A stretch of 64,000 nt of DNA from contig JARCOQ010000002.1 in the NCBI GenBank assembly GCA_029207755.1, positions 9,687,156-9,751,155 of the forward strand, read 5' to 3'. The stretch comes from Chamaea fasciata. Taxonomy: Eukaryota; Chordata; Aves; Passeriformes; Sylviidae. The translations under genes and the position numbers were made by a program. Below the pieces are notes generated by a model. It did not search any database. It had not been told where the DNA came from and saw only the letters and a list, made by a program, of their open reading frames with translations. Position 1 is the first letter of the stretch. Every line of letters begins with the position of its first letter. Below are positions 48,863 to 59,886 of the stretch, one piece after another.

Positions 48863-49170
48863 TTAAAGCACAAGAGTAAGCAGGTTTACTTCACTGGAGC
48901 TATATCTGCTTAGGTAAAACTTTGCCAGATTAAATTTCTGACACACTTTTACCCATGCCTTTGCTATTGTCTGTTGGCTGCACATTCCAAAGGTACCTTG
49001 TAGGCAGCTGTTGAAGAGGGTTCTTGCTTTGTTGCTACACGAAGTTCTCACTGCTTCTGGCATAGTCCTAGTGGAACTGCTGACCACAGAAGAATTGCCT
49101 CTGACTATGTCTCTGTTGTTCCTCCTGCTCTGACAGCTTCTTCCATTGTGTCTCTGTATTATGCTCCTAC
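48863..49170 (-). other. Open minus-strand frame without ATG start, unassigned
   Basis: About 100 codons are open on the minus strand, ending at a TAA near 48863. They read through RSIIQRHNGRSCQSRRNN, PEAVRTSCSNKARTLF and AKAWVKVCQKFNLAKFY. The composition (Arg, Ser, Asn, Cys) is unlike the Phe/Leu/Ile-rich chance frames around it. There is no in-frame start context and no domain I recognise. It may be remains of an old mobile element, an exon, or chance. Confidence 0.15.
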
Positions 49171-49450
49171 CGAATCCCTCTGATGCCTCTTGGCATCACT
49201 GTAGCCCCTGAACCACATCATTGGCAGTTTAAACACTAGGGTATGACTTAATTTCAGAGGTACTTGTGGCTCCTGCTCTCAGACAAGTGATCAATTGCAT
49301 GTTTTTTAAAGTAATTTTCAGTGGGGAATCCTGACACAATAAGAATAGGGTAAACATGTCTTGAGGAAGAGCACACGTGATCTCCTTTGGAGGGAATCAG
49401 ATGAAGAAAAATCACCCAAAACCTACCCCTGAAATATCAAGTTGGATGAT

Positions 49451-49507
49451 TTTCTTGTTTTTTGTTTGGTTTGGTTTTGGTTCTGGTTTTGTTGTTGTTG
49501 TTTTTTG
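49451..49507 (+). repeat. GTTT/GGTT-rich low-complexity tract
   Basis: TTTGTTTGGTTTGGTTTTGG then GTTGTTGTTGTTTTTTG. Same class as the other T/G tracts. Confidence 0.85.
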
Positions 49508-52500
49508 CCTGAGAGGGTTTTCCCAATCAGTGGTAAATCAACTGATATGTTTCTCTGCAAGGCAAATAAAAAGAGTTTTTAAGTTGTTAGAAATAATTAT
49601 TAGTTGTCATACTGGTCATTTCCACAGACTATATCCCAAACAGAGCTTTCGAATGGGTGGAAATGATTTATTGCATCCTGAGTTGACTAGGAAGGATATG
49701 TCCCTTGGAAAGGTGGTGAAATAAGTTCCCATATCTATCATACTTCCCAGTGGATCTGTATTAGTCATGTAGCAGAATCTATCACTCTTCAAAACCTCAG
49801 GGCAGTCTTTCACATGGAGCCATAATATTATTTATGATACTTAAAAGAGTTTCTTTCTGGAACTCACCTGAAATCACTGGTACTTGATGACGGTATGGAT
49901 AAGAGTTTGTTGCACTGTGAGCATTCTCGCCAAGTCCCAATTCAGAACTTTAGGTCAAAAAGCTATGCATATTGAACAGTTGGCCTCACTTAACTACATT
50001 TGCTTATCTACAACTTTTTCAAATATATCTCTATATTAGGATAATCCATTTGGGTTGCTGTCTAACAGCTCTGGCTTTAAATGCAAGGGATTGGCAAGAA
50101 ATTTGTCACACTCCATTCTTGAAAAATTTTTCTCCTCATGAGCGCCGAATGTTCCTGGGCTTTCTTCCCAAACTTTTCTAGATTTTTGAATGTTAATAGC
50201 TCCAAAACTTTCTTTCCCCACAAGAATAATTTGGAACAGTGCTGAATTTCTCTAGGGCAGGCCCTAGAAGAACCAGCCTGTCTTCTCTAAGGAATGGCCC
50301 AAGAAATTCCCCCTAAGGAAGCCCCTGCTGGTGATCTGACTCTGTCTGAGGCATGTAGCTTTTATCTACTTGCCTCTTTTAGTGTCATCCATCAGGACTT
50401 TTAATAGTTTCCTTCCTTGAGAAATAAGTTCTTTCTAAGCCTATAATTTGTGACCAAAAGTATCTGAATTTGCTCTGAACAGGCAAAGTTTTCATTGTAG
50501 GAAGATTTCATATTCACAATAATTTCCTCTTCTCCGTTTTCCTACAAGAGTGAGTCCTACCCTTACTTCATTCATGATCAGACTGGTGAAAGTAAACTGT
50601 GCTTCTGTTGTTTCTCTGAAAATCTTCTCTCCTAACAGAATAATAGGGCAGAGCATTCACTCCTTTCCTGAACATCTGTTTTGGTATGGCAGGTTCTTTG
50701 TGATTTCTCCTGAAAGCCGGAGAAGATTTTGCTGTGAAGTAGATCTCTGCTGAACGGATCTGAGTTGTAACAAGGTCTCAAGATAGTGACTTTAATCTGG
50801 TTCCCTGTTTGCTTCTTGTTATCTACTTTTATCTCCCATTTTGTCAGAGGTGTGATTTTTTTTTTCCCCCTTTTTTCTGTTACATCTGCTGCACCTGTGT
50901 GATAAGGTCTCTTATGTTTGTTTATCTTTTGATGAATGAGTTCTAAAAGTCTTTTGCTTGAAAGTCAAACAACAGTCTTGTTTGAAAGTGTCTTGTCTGA
51001 AATACCATTTTGGGATCCTGCTGTTCTCTTTGAATTTGGCTTTAAATGAACTCAGGAAAGGATTGAATATCTATGTGAGTGGCTGACTGACTTTTTACTT
51101 GCTTTTTCTGAACCTTTCACTGTTAAAATCCCTCACTTCAGGGGCGTAAAAAACACTCTGTGTGACATGCTTATGAAGTATGCGTGCAGTCTAGGATTTG
51201 CATGTTTAGAAAGTATACCTCTATGACAGAAAGCATGAGCCTGTTTGTCTCTATAACCAGGAAGATGAAAGGGGAAATGGCCATAAGGTCATGGACTTAT
51301 CTAACTTGGGCTCCTTTTCAGGAATTTCCCTCTTTTCAGAGGGTTTTCTCCTCAGCGTGGGCTATAAAAGTGAAGCTGAATTGCAACTCTGCAGCAGAAA
51401 TCTGTCTTTAAACCAGCACACCACTGGTGTGAGGAACTGCTTGCTGCAGAATTTTGTAGATGCTGAAAAGTTTCTGCAAGCTAAAAAGGCAGCAATTGAG
51501 TGAGAGATGAGAAAAGACTTTCAGAGCCATTAGATTGAAAGATACAAACACCAGCACAGCATTTCATTGAGTGACACCTTTCTGCAGGATACCTGAAAAT
51601 TCTAGGAAAGCTCAAAAATTTCAATTCTTATTCAAACAGAAGGCATTGTTCTCATTCTTAGGTGTGTATCCCTGTGTACCTCTAGAAATCTGCAGTGGTG
51701 GGGATCATGCTTCATTTTCAATGATAAGTTTTAAACATGTGACCAGTTCATACCACTATAAAGTCTGGCTTGTGTTCCCTACTTTCCTATAATAAATCAG
51801 TAGCAAATAATTCCAAAATGTAATTATTTACAGTACGGTATGTAAAAATGGATTTAATTTAATTTATTCTGAGTGAATTAATACATATGAACGAATCATC
51901 CAACTGAAGATCAATTTGAACGTATCCCTAAATGTATTTGCATCTTAATTCTGACTTTCTAATATGATATTAAAGTGATTATTAAAATATAATCTTTCAT
52001 TTTAACCACATGTCTTGAATATTGTTAATGTTCAGGTTTCTTACCTGCACTCGAGTCAGGGGATTATAAATCCACTGTTGAGCTGTGACAGGACTATTGT
52101 GCCCTTCACAGGCCACTAGCTCCTGATAATCTCATTTTATCTTCAGTGCTTGTGTACAAGAAGGATCACATAAATGTGGTGCTGTTGAGTGATTGTTGGG
52201 AAGGACATGTTTGGGCCCAGGCTGGTGCTCCAGCACAAGGGTGGGAAATGCTCCTGTGGAAGGAGGGCTGAGGTGGGAGGCTCTCCAGTTGCTTTTTCAG
52301 AGTTGATTGTTTCACTCAGGCTGTTCTCCCTGCACACCCAAAGGCTTTCACATACATGGCCTCTCTAATAAAACTTCACCACAGCCTCTTTTGGAGGCAG
52401 CCTGTGCACCTTTCCTGCGCAGTAATAATGGTGGAGTGTCTGGTCACATTAGCCTGACATTATTTTTCTCCTTTCTCAAAGGAGTGCAGGGAGGTGTAGC

Positions 52501-53319
52501 CAGGCTTTGGTACAGAGAGGGCTGATGAGTGAAGGGAAGGTGAGAACAGCTTGTCAAAGCATAGACAAGGGCTTAAGGCAACTAAAGGTAAAAAAAAATG
52601 CAGTTTACTTGGGTAGAAAACTGTATTTAGATTAGTTTTGGCATTACTCAAGAGAGTGGAGTTTTGATGTACTCAGTTCTATTTGTTCTTGCTAATCCTT
52701 TACCAAGCATTTGTGTAACAAAAGTATTGTTGGTGTAGATTAATTGTTAGACCTAAGCACATGTCCATGTAGACACTGAAGCACTGGTAGCAGGTGAAGT
52801 TCTGCCACTGTGGTTTTAAAGGAATGCTTGGCAGTTTATGGTAGGGATAATTTGATCTAGTTCTTGAGGGGGAAAAAAAATTACCATGGATCTGGGGTCA
52901 AAAAGAAACAGGAGGGTATCCTGATATGCCTTCAACCTAGAGGAAAAATAATAATAATAAAAAAAAAGCTTAGATGAGGGAAAAAAAAAAAAAGGAAGAA
53001 AAATAAAAATAATAAGGGTAAATTCAGACTAAAACCAATTTTTACCCATCAATTTCTGGGTAAAGCAAAAAGCTGAATGACATACAGGTTATAAAATAGT
53101 TGATGTTAACATCTTTCAACCTTGAACTAAAAACAGAGCAAACAAAAATCCCTATTCTGTAAATATTAAATGTTGAGTACATAATATATTAAACCTCTCA
53201 ATCAGGGAATTTTTTAAATGTATTTTCTCCCTTACGCCCCCTTGACACTATAATAATGAGCAAGTTATTTAGTTAATGAAGAAAGCATCTTGTATTTAAA
53301 GATCTACATATTAATGTGA

Positions 53320-53660
53320 CCTTCCTTTGTTCATAGCTGTTAATATTTATTTCCTTTTCTCATTGAGATTTTATTTGGTGTTCTGTGACAAACAAGAGTA
53401 TGATTAGTGAAGCTGTAAAGTTCTCATGGTGGTTGCCTGTGTTCCCAAGATAGCAGCATTAGTGTCTGCAGAAGCAGTTAATGCTGTTTATCATTAGTGA
53501 CAGAGGCTGGGAAGGGCTTTCTGTAGCTTTTATCTTTCACCTTGCCAACAGAAGTTGATGAGCTCTGTGATTTAAATGCATAGGTGATGTTGTAATATTT
53601 ATAATCATTTCACATAGACAGGAGCACAGGTAAACTGGTCTTGTTGATGGAGATTAATTA
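53320..53660. promoter_or_regulatory. Possible conserved non-coding element
   Basis: A non-repetitive block with CCTTTGTTCATAG (SOX-type CTTTGT core), GCAGTTAATGCTGTTTATCA, TTATCATTAGTGACAGAGGC and GGAGATTAATTAAAACC (homeodomain-like). No long frame crosses it. Its texture resembles developmental enhancers; alignment would decide. Confidence 0.2.
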
Positions 53661-54250
53661 AAACCATGTTACTGTACAACTGGACAGGCTACAAATTGAT
53701 ATACTTGGGGAAAAAAATAGCCATCAGCACTTTATTTGCTGGGTTTTTTTTATTAAGCTAATTTTTGCAGAATTTGTAGAAAAGGCATACAGATTGGGGT
53801 TTTATACCTGTTTTTCCACTGGTTTTGAGTTTAGAACCTTGAACTCTACATCTCCCATCCACAATATAGAACAAAAGAATTTTAGCAACTTGTTAGAATG
53901 GACTCTACTTTGGAAAATAGACAAAATGTCATATAAAATCATTTGCCTTATGAACCTTCGTATTCAGAGTTTCTTTTGTATGTACATGTTTGGGAACCTT
54001 GCATTTCCTCTATTTCCAGCTCCATACAGGATGTTTTAACATTCAGTTTGTCCACTATTTAATTGTTGAAATCTGGAAAATAGATGATAAACACTGCTGT
54101 TGTGCCAAAGTCTCATCATATAATTCTACTTACAGAAAAAGCTAACATTTTCCGAGTCTTATATTTTACTCCTGAAATGCCATTTCAAAGTAAAGTAAGT
54201 TTTCTGTCTACATTTTGTAGGATGTAATTTTCAAAGGAAAAGTTGTAATT

Positions 54251-54305
54251 AAAAAAACAAGCAAAAAAGCAACACAAAAAACCAGCAACAACAAAAAAAC
54301 AAACC
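54251..54305 (-). repeat. AAAC/CAAAA-rich low-complexity tract
   Basis: The tract is dominated by A and C with a few G (CAACACAAAAAACCAGCAAC and so on). Same class as 39931-39990, on the minus strand. Confidence 0.8.
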
Positions 54306-55867
54306 TTAGATAACAAAAATCGTTGCATTATTTATATACATGTCAATGTAGACTTTAAAATAATCTTCTCCACTAAGCATTTCAAAAATGCTTATTTGGA
54401 GAGGAAAATTCAAGAGGTAGTTATTCAAGGCTGCTGCCCAAAGAGGTACAGACTGCTAACTTTGCTGTGATCCCTATTTGGATGTTGGGAAAAATTGGAG
54501 ATTTTATTGGTTCCACAGTAATGTAAAAAGACTAAAGGTGATACGTAAGTGATAAAGGGTAACATTATCCACAGGAAATGTTCTGAGTTGAGCTCCTTAC
54601 CAAAAGCTAAGCATAAACAAGTATGAAGTACTTGGGACTTTCCTATCAGCTCAGAGACTAAAGTGCCAAGGTATGAGACCCCTTTAATACAAAGTACCTT
54701 TTTCTGGTGATAGTTATCTTCCTTTTTCTGGATGCAAGTGCTTAAAACATGGATGATTTACAAGTATTTATAGTTTGGTGATTGTAATCCGAACAATATG
54801 GTATGCCTTGTGTTCTTTTTCTTAATTATTTTAAACAGCTCACAGATGAATTATTTAGCCACATAAATAATGTAGAGTTTCCTATAAAATTTTTGTGTCT
54901 AGCTAGCTGTAGCTGCTTTGATGGTCAAGGTGAAAAGGAATGAAAGGGATGCATGGGGTGGAGGATTTAGTGATTTATGAAGCAGCAGCTATTTAAAAAT
55001 GAAAATTCATAGTAATGTTTCTTGCCAGTTTACATTATTACAGTATTTCTGAATTTGTGTGAAGGACAAAGTTTAAGGGCCAACTACTACATCTGTTTGT
55101 AGCAGTTCAGTTTCACTAGGCAAGGTATAACAAAAAGAAGAGAGGTATGGGGTGAAATACACACCTAAATGTGCTTGCTTACATACTATATTATTACAGA
55201 TACTTTATACTCATTTTTTCTTGCTTCAAAGTGTTAACATTTTAAGAGCTAATGCCTGTTCTATGACTTTCACAAGGTAGAAATAAGGCTGACTGATCTA
55301 CTACATCCCATGCCAGCTGCAGAAGCAATGCAAGGTTTCCAGCTTGACGCCCATAAATCAGAGTCTGATCTTTGCATAGACAATATAATTCTTAAGTTTA
55401 GGGAGGAAACAAAAAAAGTTTTATGCTTCCCTCCTTTTTCTGTTAAACATCCTTGATTCTACACAGTCTTCCAAGTTTTATGTTTTTTGTAAGGGTAGCT
55501 TAGGCAAGAAGCAAAAGTATGTTCGCAGAAGCTCATTTCCACCAAGAATGCCCCTTCCTGCACTCCTCTTGCGGTCAGTGGTGAAGTGGAAGCTTCTCCA
55601 TTGAATTACTTAAAATATTGCCATCACGTAGATATCATCTGGGTGGTTTTTTATTCCCTTTGGGGAAGACAACTCAGTTAACCTGTCACTGTATTCAAAA
55701 CTAATAACCAAGAAGAGAATGATGCTTACTTATCCTATGTTGATAAAGCATGTAAAGGCTGATAAAATACATGTGAAACAAAGACTGCACTTACAGTAAT
55801 AGTCATCTATCACTACAAAGGCAATCAGAAAGATTTAAAACTTTATATTCTAAGCTTTGAAACTTAC

Positions 55868-56032
55868 CTGGATGATTACTGCCAGATGACCATTCTTTTA
55901 AGGGAAGAAGTGATACCAACCTCACCTGAACATATAGATTAAATTGCAGAGAAGGTCTTAAAGTGTTTGCAGATGGAAACCTTTGCTTTAATCTATCTTT
56001 GATGCAGGAGGAGTAGAATATCAAGGGAAAGC
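55868..56032 (-). other. Candidate internal exon with two donors (speculative)
   Basis: On the minus strand the frame containing FYSSCIKDRLKQRFPSANTL is followed by two good splice donors: TTCAG|GTGAGG (exon end at 55926) and CCAG|GTAAGTT (exon end at 55868). The acceptor is less clear: either TTTCAACAG (exon start 56032, giving 165 bp) or a TAG closer to the donor after a CTACTCCTCCTGC tract. The peptide is basic and not obviously compositional noise, but no family is recognised. It could equally be two cryptic donors in intronic DNA. Confidence 0.15.
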
Positions 56033-58012
56033 CTGTTGAAATGATCATGTCACTAGTATGAAATTGTCTAAATTTTATACACAGGGCAACCCAGTGTTGC
56101 TAAGAGAAGATTTTACAATGAGCACCTTGGCTCAGTCAGCTTTCCCATAGAAAATTCCAGTTTGGTTTTCATTTTGGTTTTTTTTGATTTCTGATATTTT
56201 TTTCAATTTTTTTTCCTGCCAAGCCATCATCTGTATTCCTTTTAATCTTTTCCCAGTGTTATTTCATGCTGTCTAATAAGCCAAGAATAAAAGATTAAGG
56301 TTAAGAAAGTTCTGTGCTGCTCTGCGGTTTGGTTTTTCGCACTGAATCTTCTTCTAGACAGAAGATGAGGGGAAAAAATCTCAGTCACAGTTATCTTTTT
56401 TTGAGTACCCCCACTTGTGGACTCATACTGTCATGAATCCATTAGCTGCAGCAAAAGTAATTTCTTTCCAAGTGGTAGAAGACCTTTGATCATCCCAGCC
56501 ACTTCCTTCAGCTTGCATGGAAAGGCCTGTACTGATGGAGGATGTTTTGTTCTTCATTTGATATAAAGAGGACTGAGGATTCGTAATGGCTAAAAATTAA
56601 AAGACCGTTGTGATAATTTATTGAGGTTTAACTAGAAAATGAATTATTGGCATTTGCAAGTTTAGAAAATGGTTGAGTTTGCTGAGAATAAATAAATGTA
56701 ATAAATTTGCTCCATAACTCATATAACTAATAATAGCTAATTTATCTAATAACTAATATAAAATACCCATCTGGAAGAAAAAAATATCATGGTCTTATTG
56801 CATTTTCTCACAAATATTTTTCATTAGGCTGAAGATAAAAGTCTGCACCCATACGCCACAATACGTTTAGCTGCCAAAGATTCCACGTGTTTTACCATCC
56901 AGAGCAGAGGCAAATCAAAATGGGTGTTACTCTTGGGTCTCAATTTCTTTTTTTCCGTGTTGTAACATGGAAACATTTGATTCTGTCTCTGCCAGTGAAC
57001 TGGATTAATAAGGGTAATTATTTCATAAAACATTTCCATAATCTGTGTCTTTCACCTCAACATTCCATGCAAAGAAATCTTTGTTTCTTTCCTTGTTCCA
57101 GCATAGGAAATCACCTAAATTGTTACTGATAGAGCACAGAAAAGGACTAGCTAAACTTTGCTCAGTCATATGACTGAAGAGTTTAGGGGAAAAACGTTAG
57201 TCGTTTGGTTTTTGTGTAGAACTCTTTAATCACTTTATATTCCATTGTTGTAACATGGATTTAAGGCCTTTAATTATATAAGCTTTTTTGGAATAAATTA
57301 CCTCTGCTCTAATCTAATTTAATAGACTTTGTGGTATGTGGGGGATTTGTAGATAACAATTAGTCTAGGTAGCATCAAATTTAATGGTAAGAGGAATGGA
57401 ATTCTTTAAGGTCAGTGCTAATGCTGCATTAGTTATGCCTGAAATTGATACATAAGGGGAAAACATTAAATGAAACTTTAATGTCAGTTACCACCAGTAA
57501 TAGATTGATTGTTGTTGATGCTCAGTGAAAGTAACACTGAACAGCAGAGAAGTCTGGGCTAAAATAATTTATCATCAATTAATATTTCAGCATGCTGTAT
57601 ATGTTTATGACTTGAGAACATCTTAAACCCTAGAGCAAATATAAGCAAATTTTAATTCAGCAAGGAGAAGGGAGGGAGTTGGTGCTTGAACTTCTCAGGT
57701 GTACATTTATTTAACTATTTTTAATACAGTCAGGGTTATAAATAATGGTTCAAAGATGCATTTCTGTGAGAAAAGTCAATGCTCTGAAGGTGGTACATTT
57801 TTATTTAAGTACTAGCCTACTCTTTCTGCACAAAGAAACCAAGATGTACCTAATGCTGCTTTGTTTGAAATTATCTCATTTCTTCATATGGCAATGATTT
57901 TGGCAGTACATTGTACGATGAAATTCATCTTATTCACTTCTATTTGTATTGTGAACCCCTCTGTCACTTTTCCTTTTTCGACGAGCTCCAAAGCCATGCT
58001 GGAGTCCATAGT

Positions 58013-58077
58013 GTTTTTGGTTTGTTTTTTTGTTGTTGTTGTTTTGGTTTTGGTTTTTGTTGTTGTTGTTGTTTTTA
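58013..58077 (+). repeat. GTTT/GTT-rich low-complexity tract
   Basis: TTTGGTTTGTTTTTTTGTTG then repeated GTT triplets. Same class as the other T/G tracts; it lies about 85 bp upstream of the candidate exon at 58162. Confidence 0.85.
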
Positions 58078-58161
58078 ATATGCATATATGGTGCTTTTTG
58101 TGTTCTGTCTACATCTCTCCTTTATATTAGATGTTATAAATAACAGCCTGCTACTCCTTAG

Positions 58162-58351
58162 CTGTTTTAAGGAAGGTTCTGTGGAAGCCTCCACCATCTC
58201 ATCACCTGAAGACCTCACCCTCACTTCCCTGGTGTGTTTGCTCAGGCTACTGACCTGCTGTGGAGGAGATGGCAAAGCTCCTCTGTCGCAAGAATCTGCT
58301 ATTGATGTAAATGATTTCTTAGCTAAAATGCAAAAAGGTGCTGGTAGATAG
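58162..58351 (+). other. Candidate exon (speculative), protein-like frame
   Basis: The tract GCCTGCTACTCCTTAG makes a fair splice acceptor ending at 58161. The next 190 bp are open until a TAG (58349-58351). They encode CFKEGSVEASTISSPEDLTL, then a leucine/cysteine-rich helix (TSLVCLLRLLTCCGG), then a polar tail including SAIDVNDFLAKMQKGAG. Between 58170 and 58290 the DNA is GC-richer than its surroundings and codon choice looks natural. Weak donors (GTGCTG at 58338, GTAGAT at 58344) precede the stop; a strong GTAAGT donor lies just after it near 58389, which would suit a non-coding or terminal exon. The minus strand is also open. I cannot name the protein. Confidence 0.25.
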
Positions 58352-59330
58352 AGGAGCATTTGTGGGCTGGTGTCTAAGGAAGTTTCTTGTAAGTCATTTT
58401 TATCAGGATTTGTTTTTTACTCATGTTTTCATGGGAGCTGACCATAGCACTTATTTAAGGAATTGGGGAGGAAGGAGGGAAAGAACTGTTAGTTTTCAGA
58501 TATTAATAGGTTTCTTTAAAAAAAGTTTGGTTTTTTTTTATTTAATGGGAGAGGAAGATGATGTCTCAGTGAGAAAAATGCATTTTATATGTCAGCATTC
58601 AAAATTACCAAATTGTTGCTGTTTATGGTAGGATGTGTTCTCTTTAAGAGGCTTTCTTCCGTGTTGAACTAGTGTCTTACATTTTTTCTGCTAATTCTCC
58701 CAAGGATACTCTTGGAACAATGTTGAACTTCGTCTTTTCTGTTAAGTAAACAATTTCCTTTGTGCACAGGATTAGTAGAATGCCAATTAGAAAGAGTTCT
58801 TCAGTGGGAATCTTTTCTTTTTCCCTTTGCATCTTTTTGAACCTGTCATTGCCCAAACACAGCTGCTTTTTGATGTAAATAACTTTTATTTAAAATAATT
58901 GTATAAAACTGCCAGTCAGCAACATTGTGATCAAAGAATAAGCCTGAGCTCTGGGTTTTATTCCTGTCATCTCTTTGAATGGCAGATATGAGTAGCTCCA
59001 ACCAGTTGTGGATGCTGATTTTCGTTTGAGAAATGTGCTTCAAAAATCAAATACTTCTTAATTTTTAAAAGTTGTGATTTAGCGGAGGCTTTGTATTAGC
59101 ACATGTCAAATTAAGTAATTCAAGGTATAGTTATATTTAATTCGGCTATGCCATGTGTTTGACTTCGTCATGTTAAGAAGCAAAAAGTTTTCAGAACCAT
59201 ATGAACCATTTGGGGAAAAGAGACTGCAGAGTTGGGTGCAGAGTAAGATGAAACAACTGTAATCCTCTGGTCTGCATGGAGTATAGCTCCTTTTAGGCAT
59301 GAGACTGTTTTGGGAATGCCTTTAATTGAT

Positions 59331-59457
59331 CTATATATATATAATTGATATATATATATAATATATATATAATAATATAATATAATAATATAATAATATA
59401 ATAATAATATATAATAATATAATAATAATAATATAATTGAGATATATATATATATAA
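59331..59457. repeat. Compound AT/AAT microsatellite
   Basis: About 127 bp of pure A/T alternation mixing (AT)n with AAT units, with only a few G interruptions (TTGATAT, TTGAGAT). Open frames across it on the minus strand are Ile/Tyr/Leu artefacts. Confidence 0.95.
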
Positions 59458-59577
59458 CCAAAGCCGACTTCTTGGTTTGTATTTTGAAAGTGAAATAATT
59501 TTTTAGTAACATGCAGTTCTTCCGAAGCTGATACCAATACGTTTGATGTTTTATCCAACTAATTATTTTATTGCAGG

Positions 59578-59810
59578 ATTATAGAATAATATCAGTTGGA
59601 TGGGGGAGACCTCAGGAAGTTTCCAGTTAAATCTCCTGCTCAGGCAGGGTTGGTTATGGGGTCAGACCAGGCTGCCCAGGGATTTCTTCAGTCTGGACTT
59701 GAAAGTCTCAGGCTGAAGGTTGTAGAACCTCTTTGGATAACCTGCTTCACTGTCTGACTATCCTCTTAAGTGATTTTTTTTTTCTCACTTCCAGTTGGAA
59801 TTCCTCAATT
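59578..59810 (-). mobile_element. CR1 LINE 3' end, antisense
   Basis: Plus-strand words in order are GGATTATAGAATAATATCAG, GGGGGAGACCTCAGGAAGTT, AATCTCCTGCTCAGGCAGGG, GGTCAGACCAGGCTGCCCAG, TCAGTCTGGACTTGAAAGTC, GTAGAACCTCTTTGGATAAC, CTGCTTCACTGTCTGACTAT and TTTCTCACTTCCAGTTGGAA. This is a CR1 3' end in the minus orientation, of the 'GACCTCAGGAAGTCTCCAG' subfamily, distinct from the copies at 24.9 and 46.4 kb. It is 5'-truncated. Confidence 0.9.
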
Positions 59811-59820
59811 AAATTGATTC

Positions 59821-59840
59821 GGGGGGGGGGGGGGGGGGGG
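59821..59840 (+). repeat. G20 homopolymer
   Basis: Twenty consecutive G residues, flanked by GATTC on the left and AGATGG on the right. It can form a G-quadruplex and is a hard-to-sequence motif, so its true length is uncertain. Confidence 0.9.
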
Positions 59841-59848
59841 AGATGGAC

Positions 59849-59886
59849 CAAAAAACAACAAACAAACCAAAACAAACAAACCAAAC
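59849..59886 (-). repeat. AAAC/CCAAA-rich low-complexity tract
   Basis: The tract contains only A and C (AAAAAACAACAAACAAACCA and so on) and starts about nine bases after the G20 run. Same class as the other A/C tracts. Confidence 0.85.

Larger units (their letters stand above)
46783..59330. other. Non-genic DNA with candidate exons and simple repeats
   Basis: No recognised gene. Short plus-strand frames at 48539-48820, 49377-49724, 50550-50753, 51184-51503, 53794-54039 and 56887-57129 lack domains or splice context. The candidate exons at 55868-56032 and 58162-58351 and the hairpin at 47188-47214 are listed separately. An interrupted run of A lies around 52980-53000. Confidence 0.5.

Noticed and set aside
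59168..59558. Ile/Tyr/Leu-rich minus-strand frames resembling a membrane protein
   Set aside because: They translate the compound AT/AAT microsatellite.
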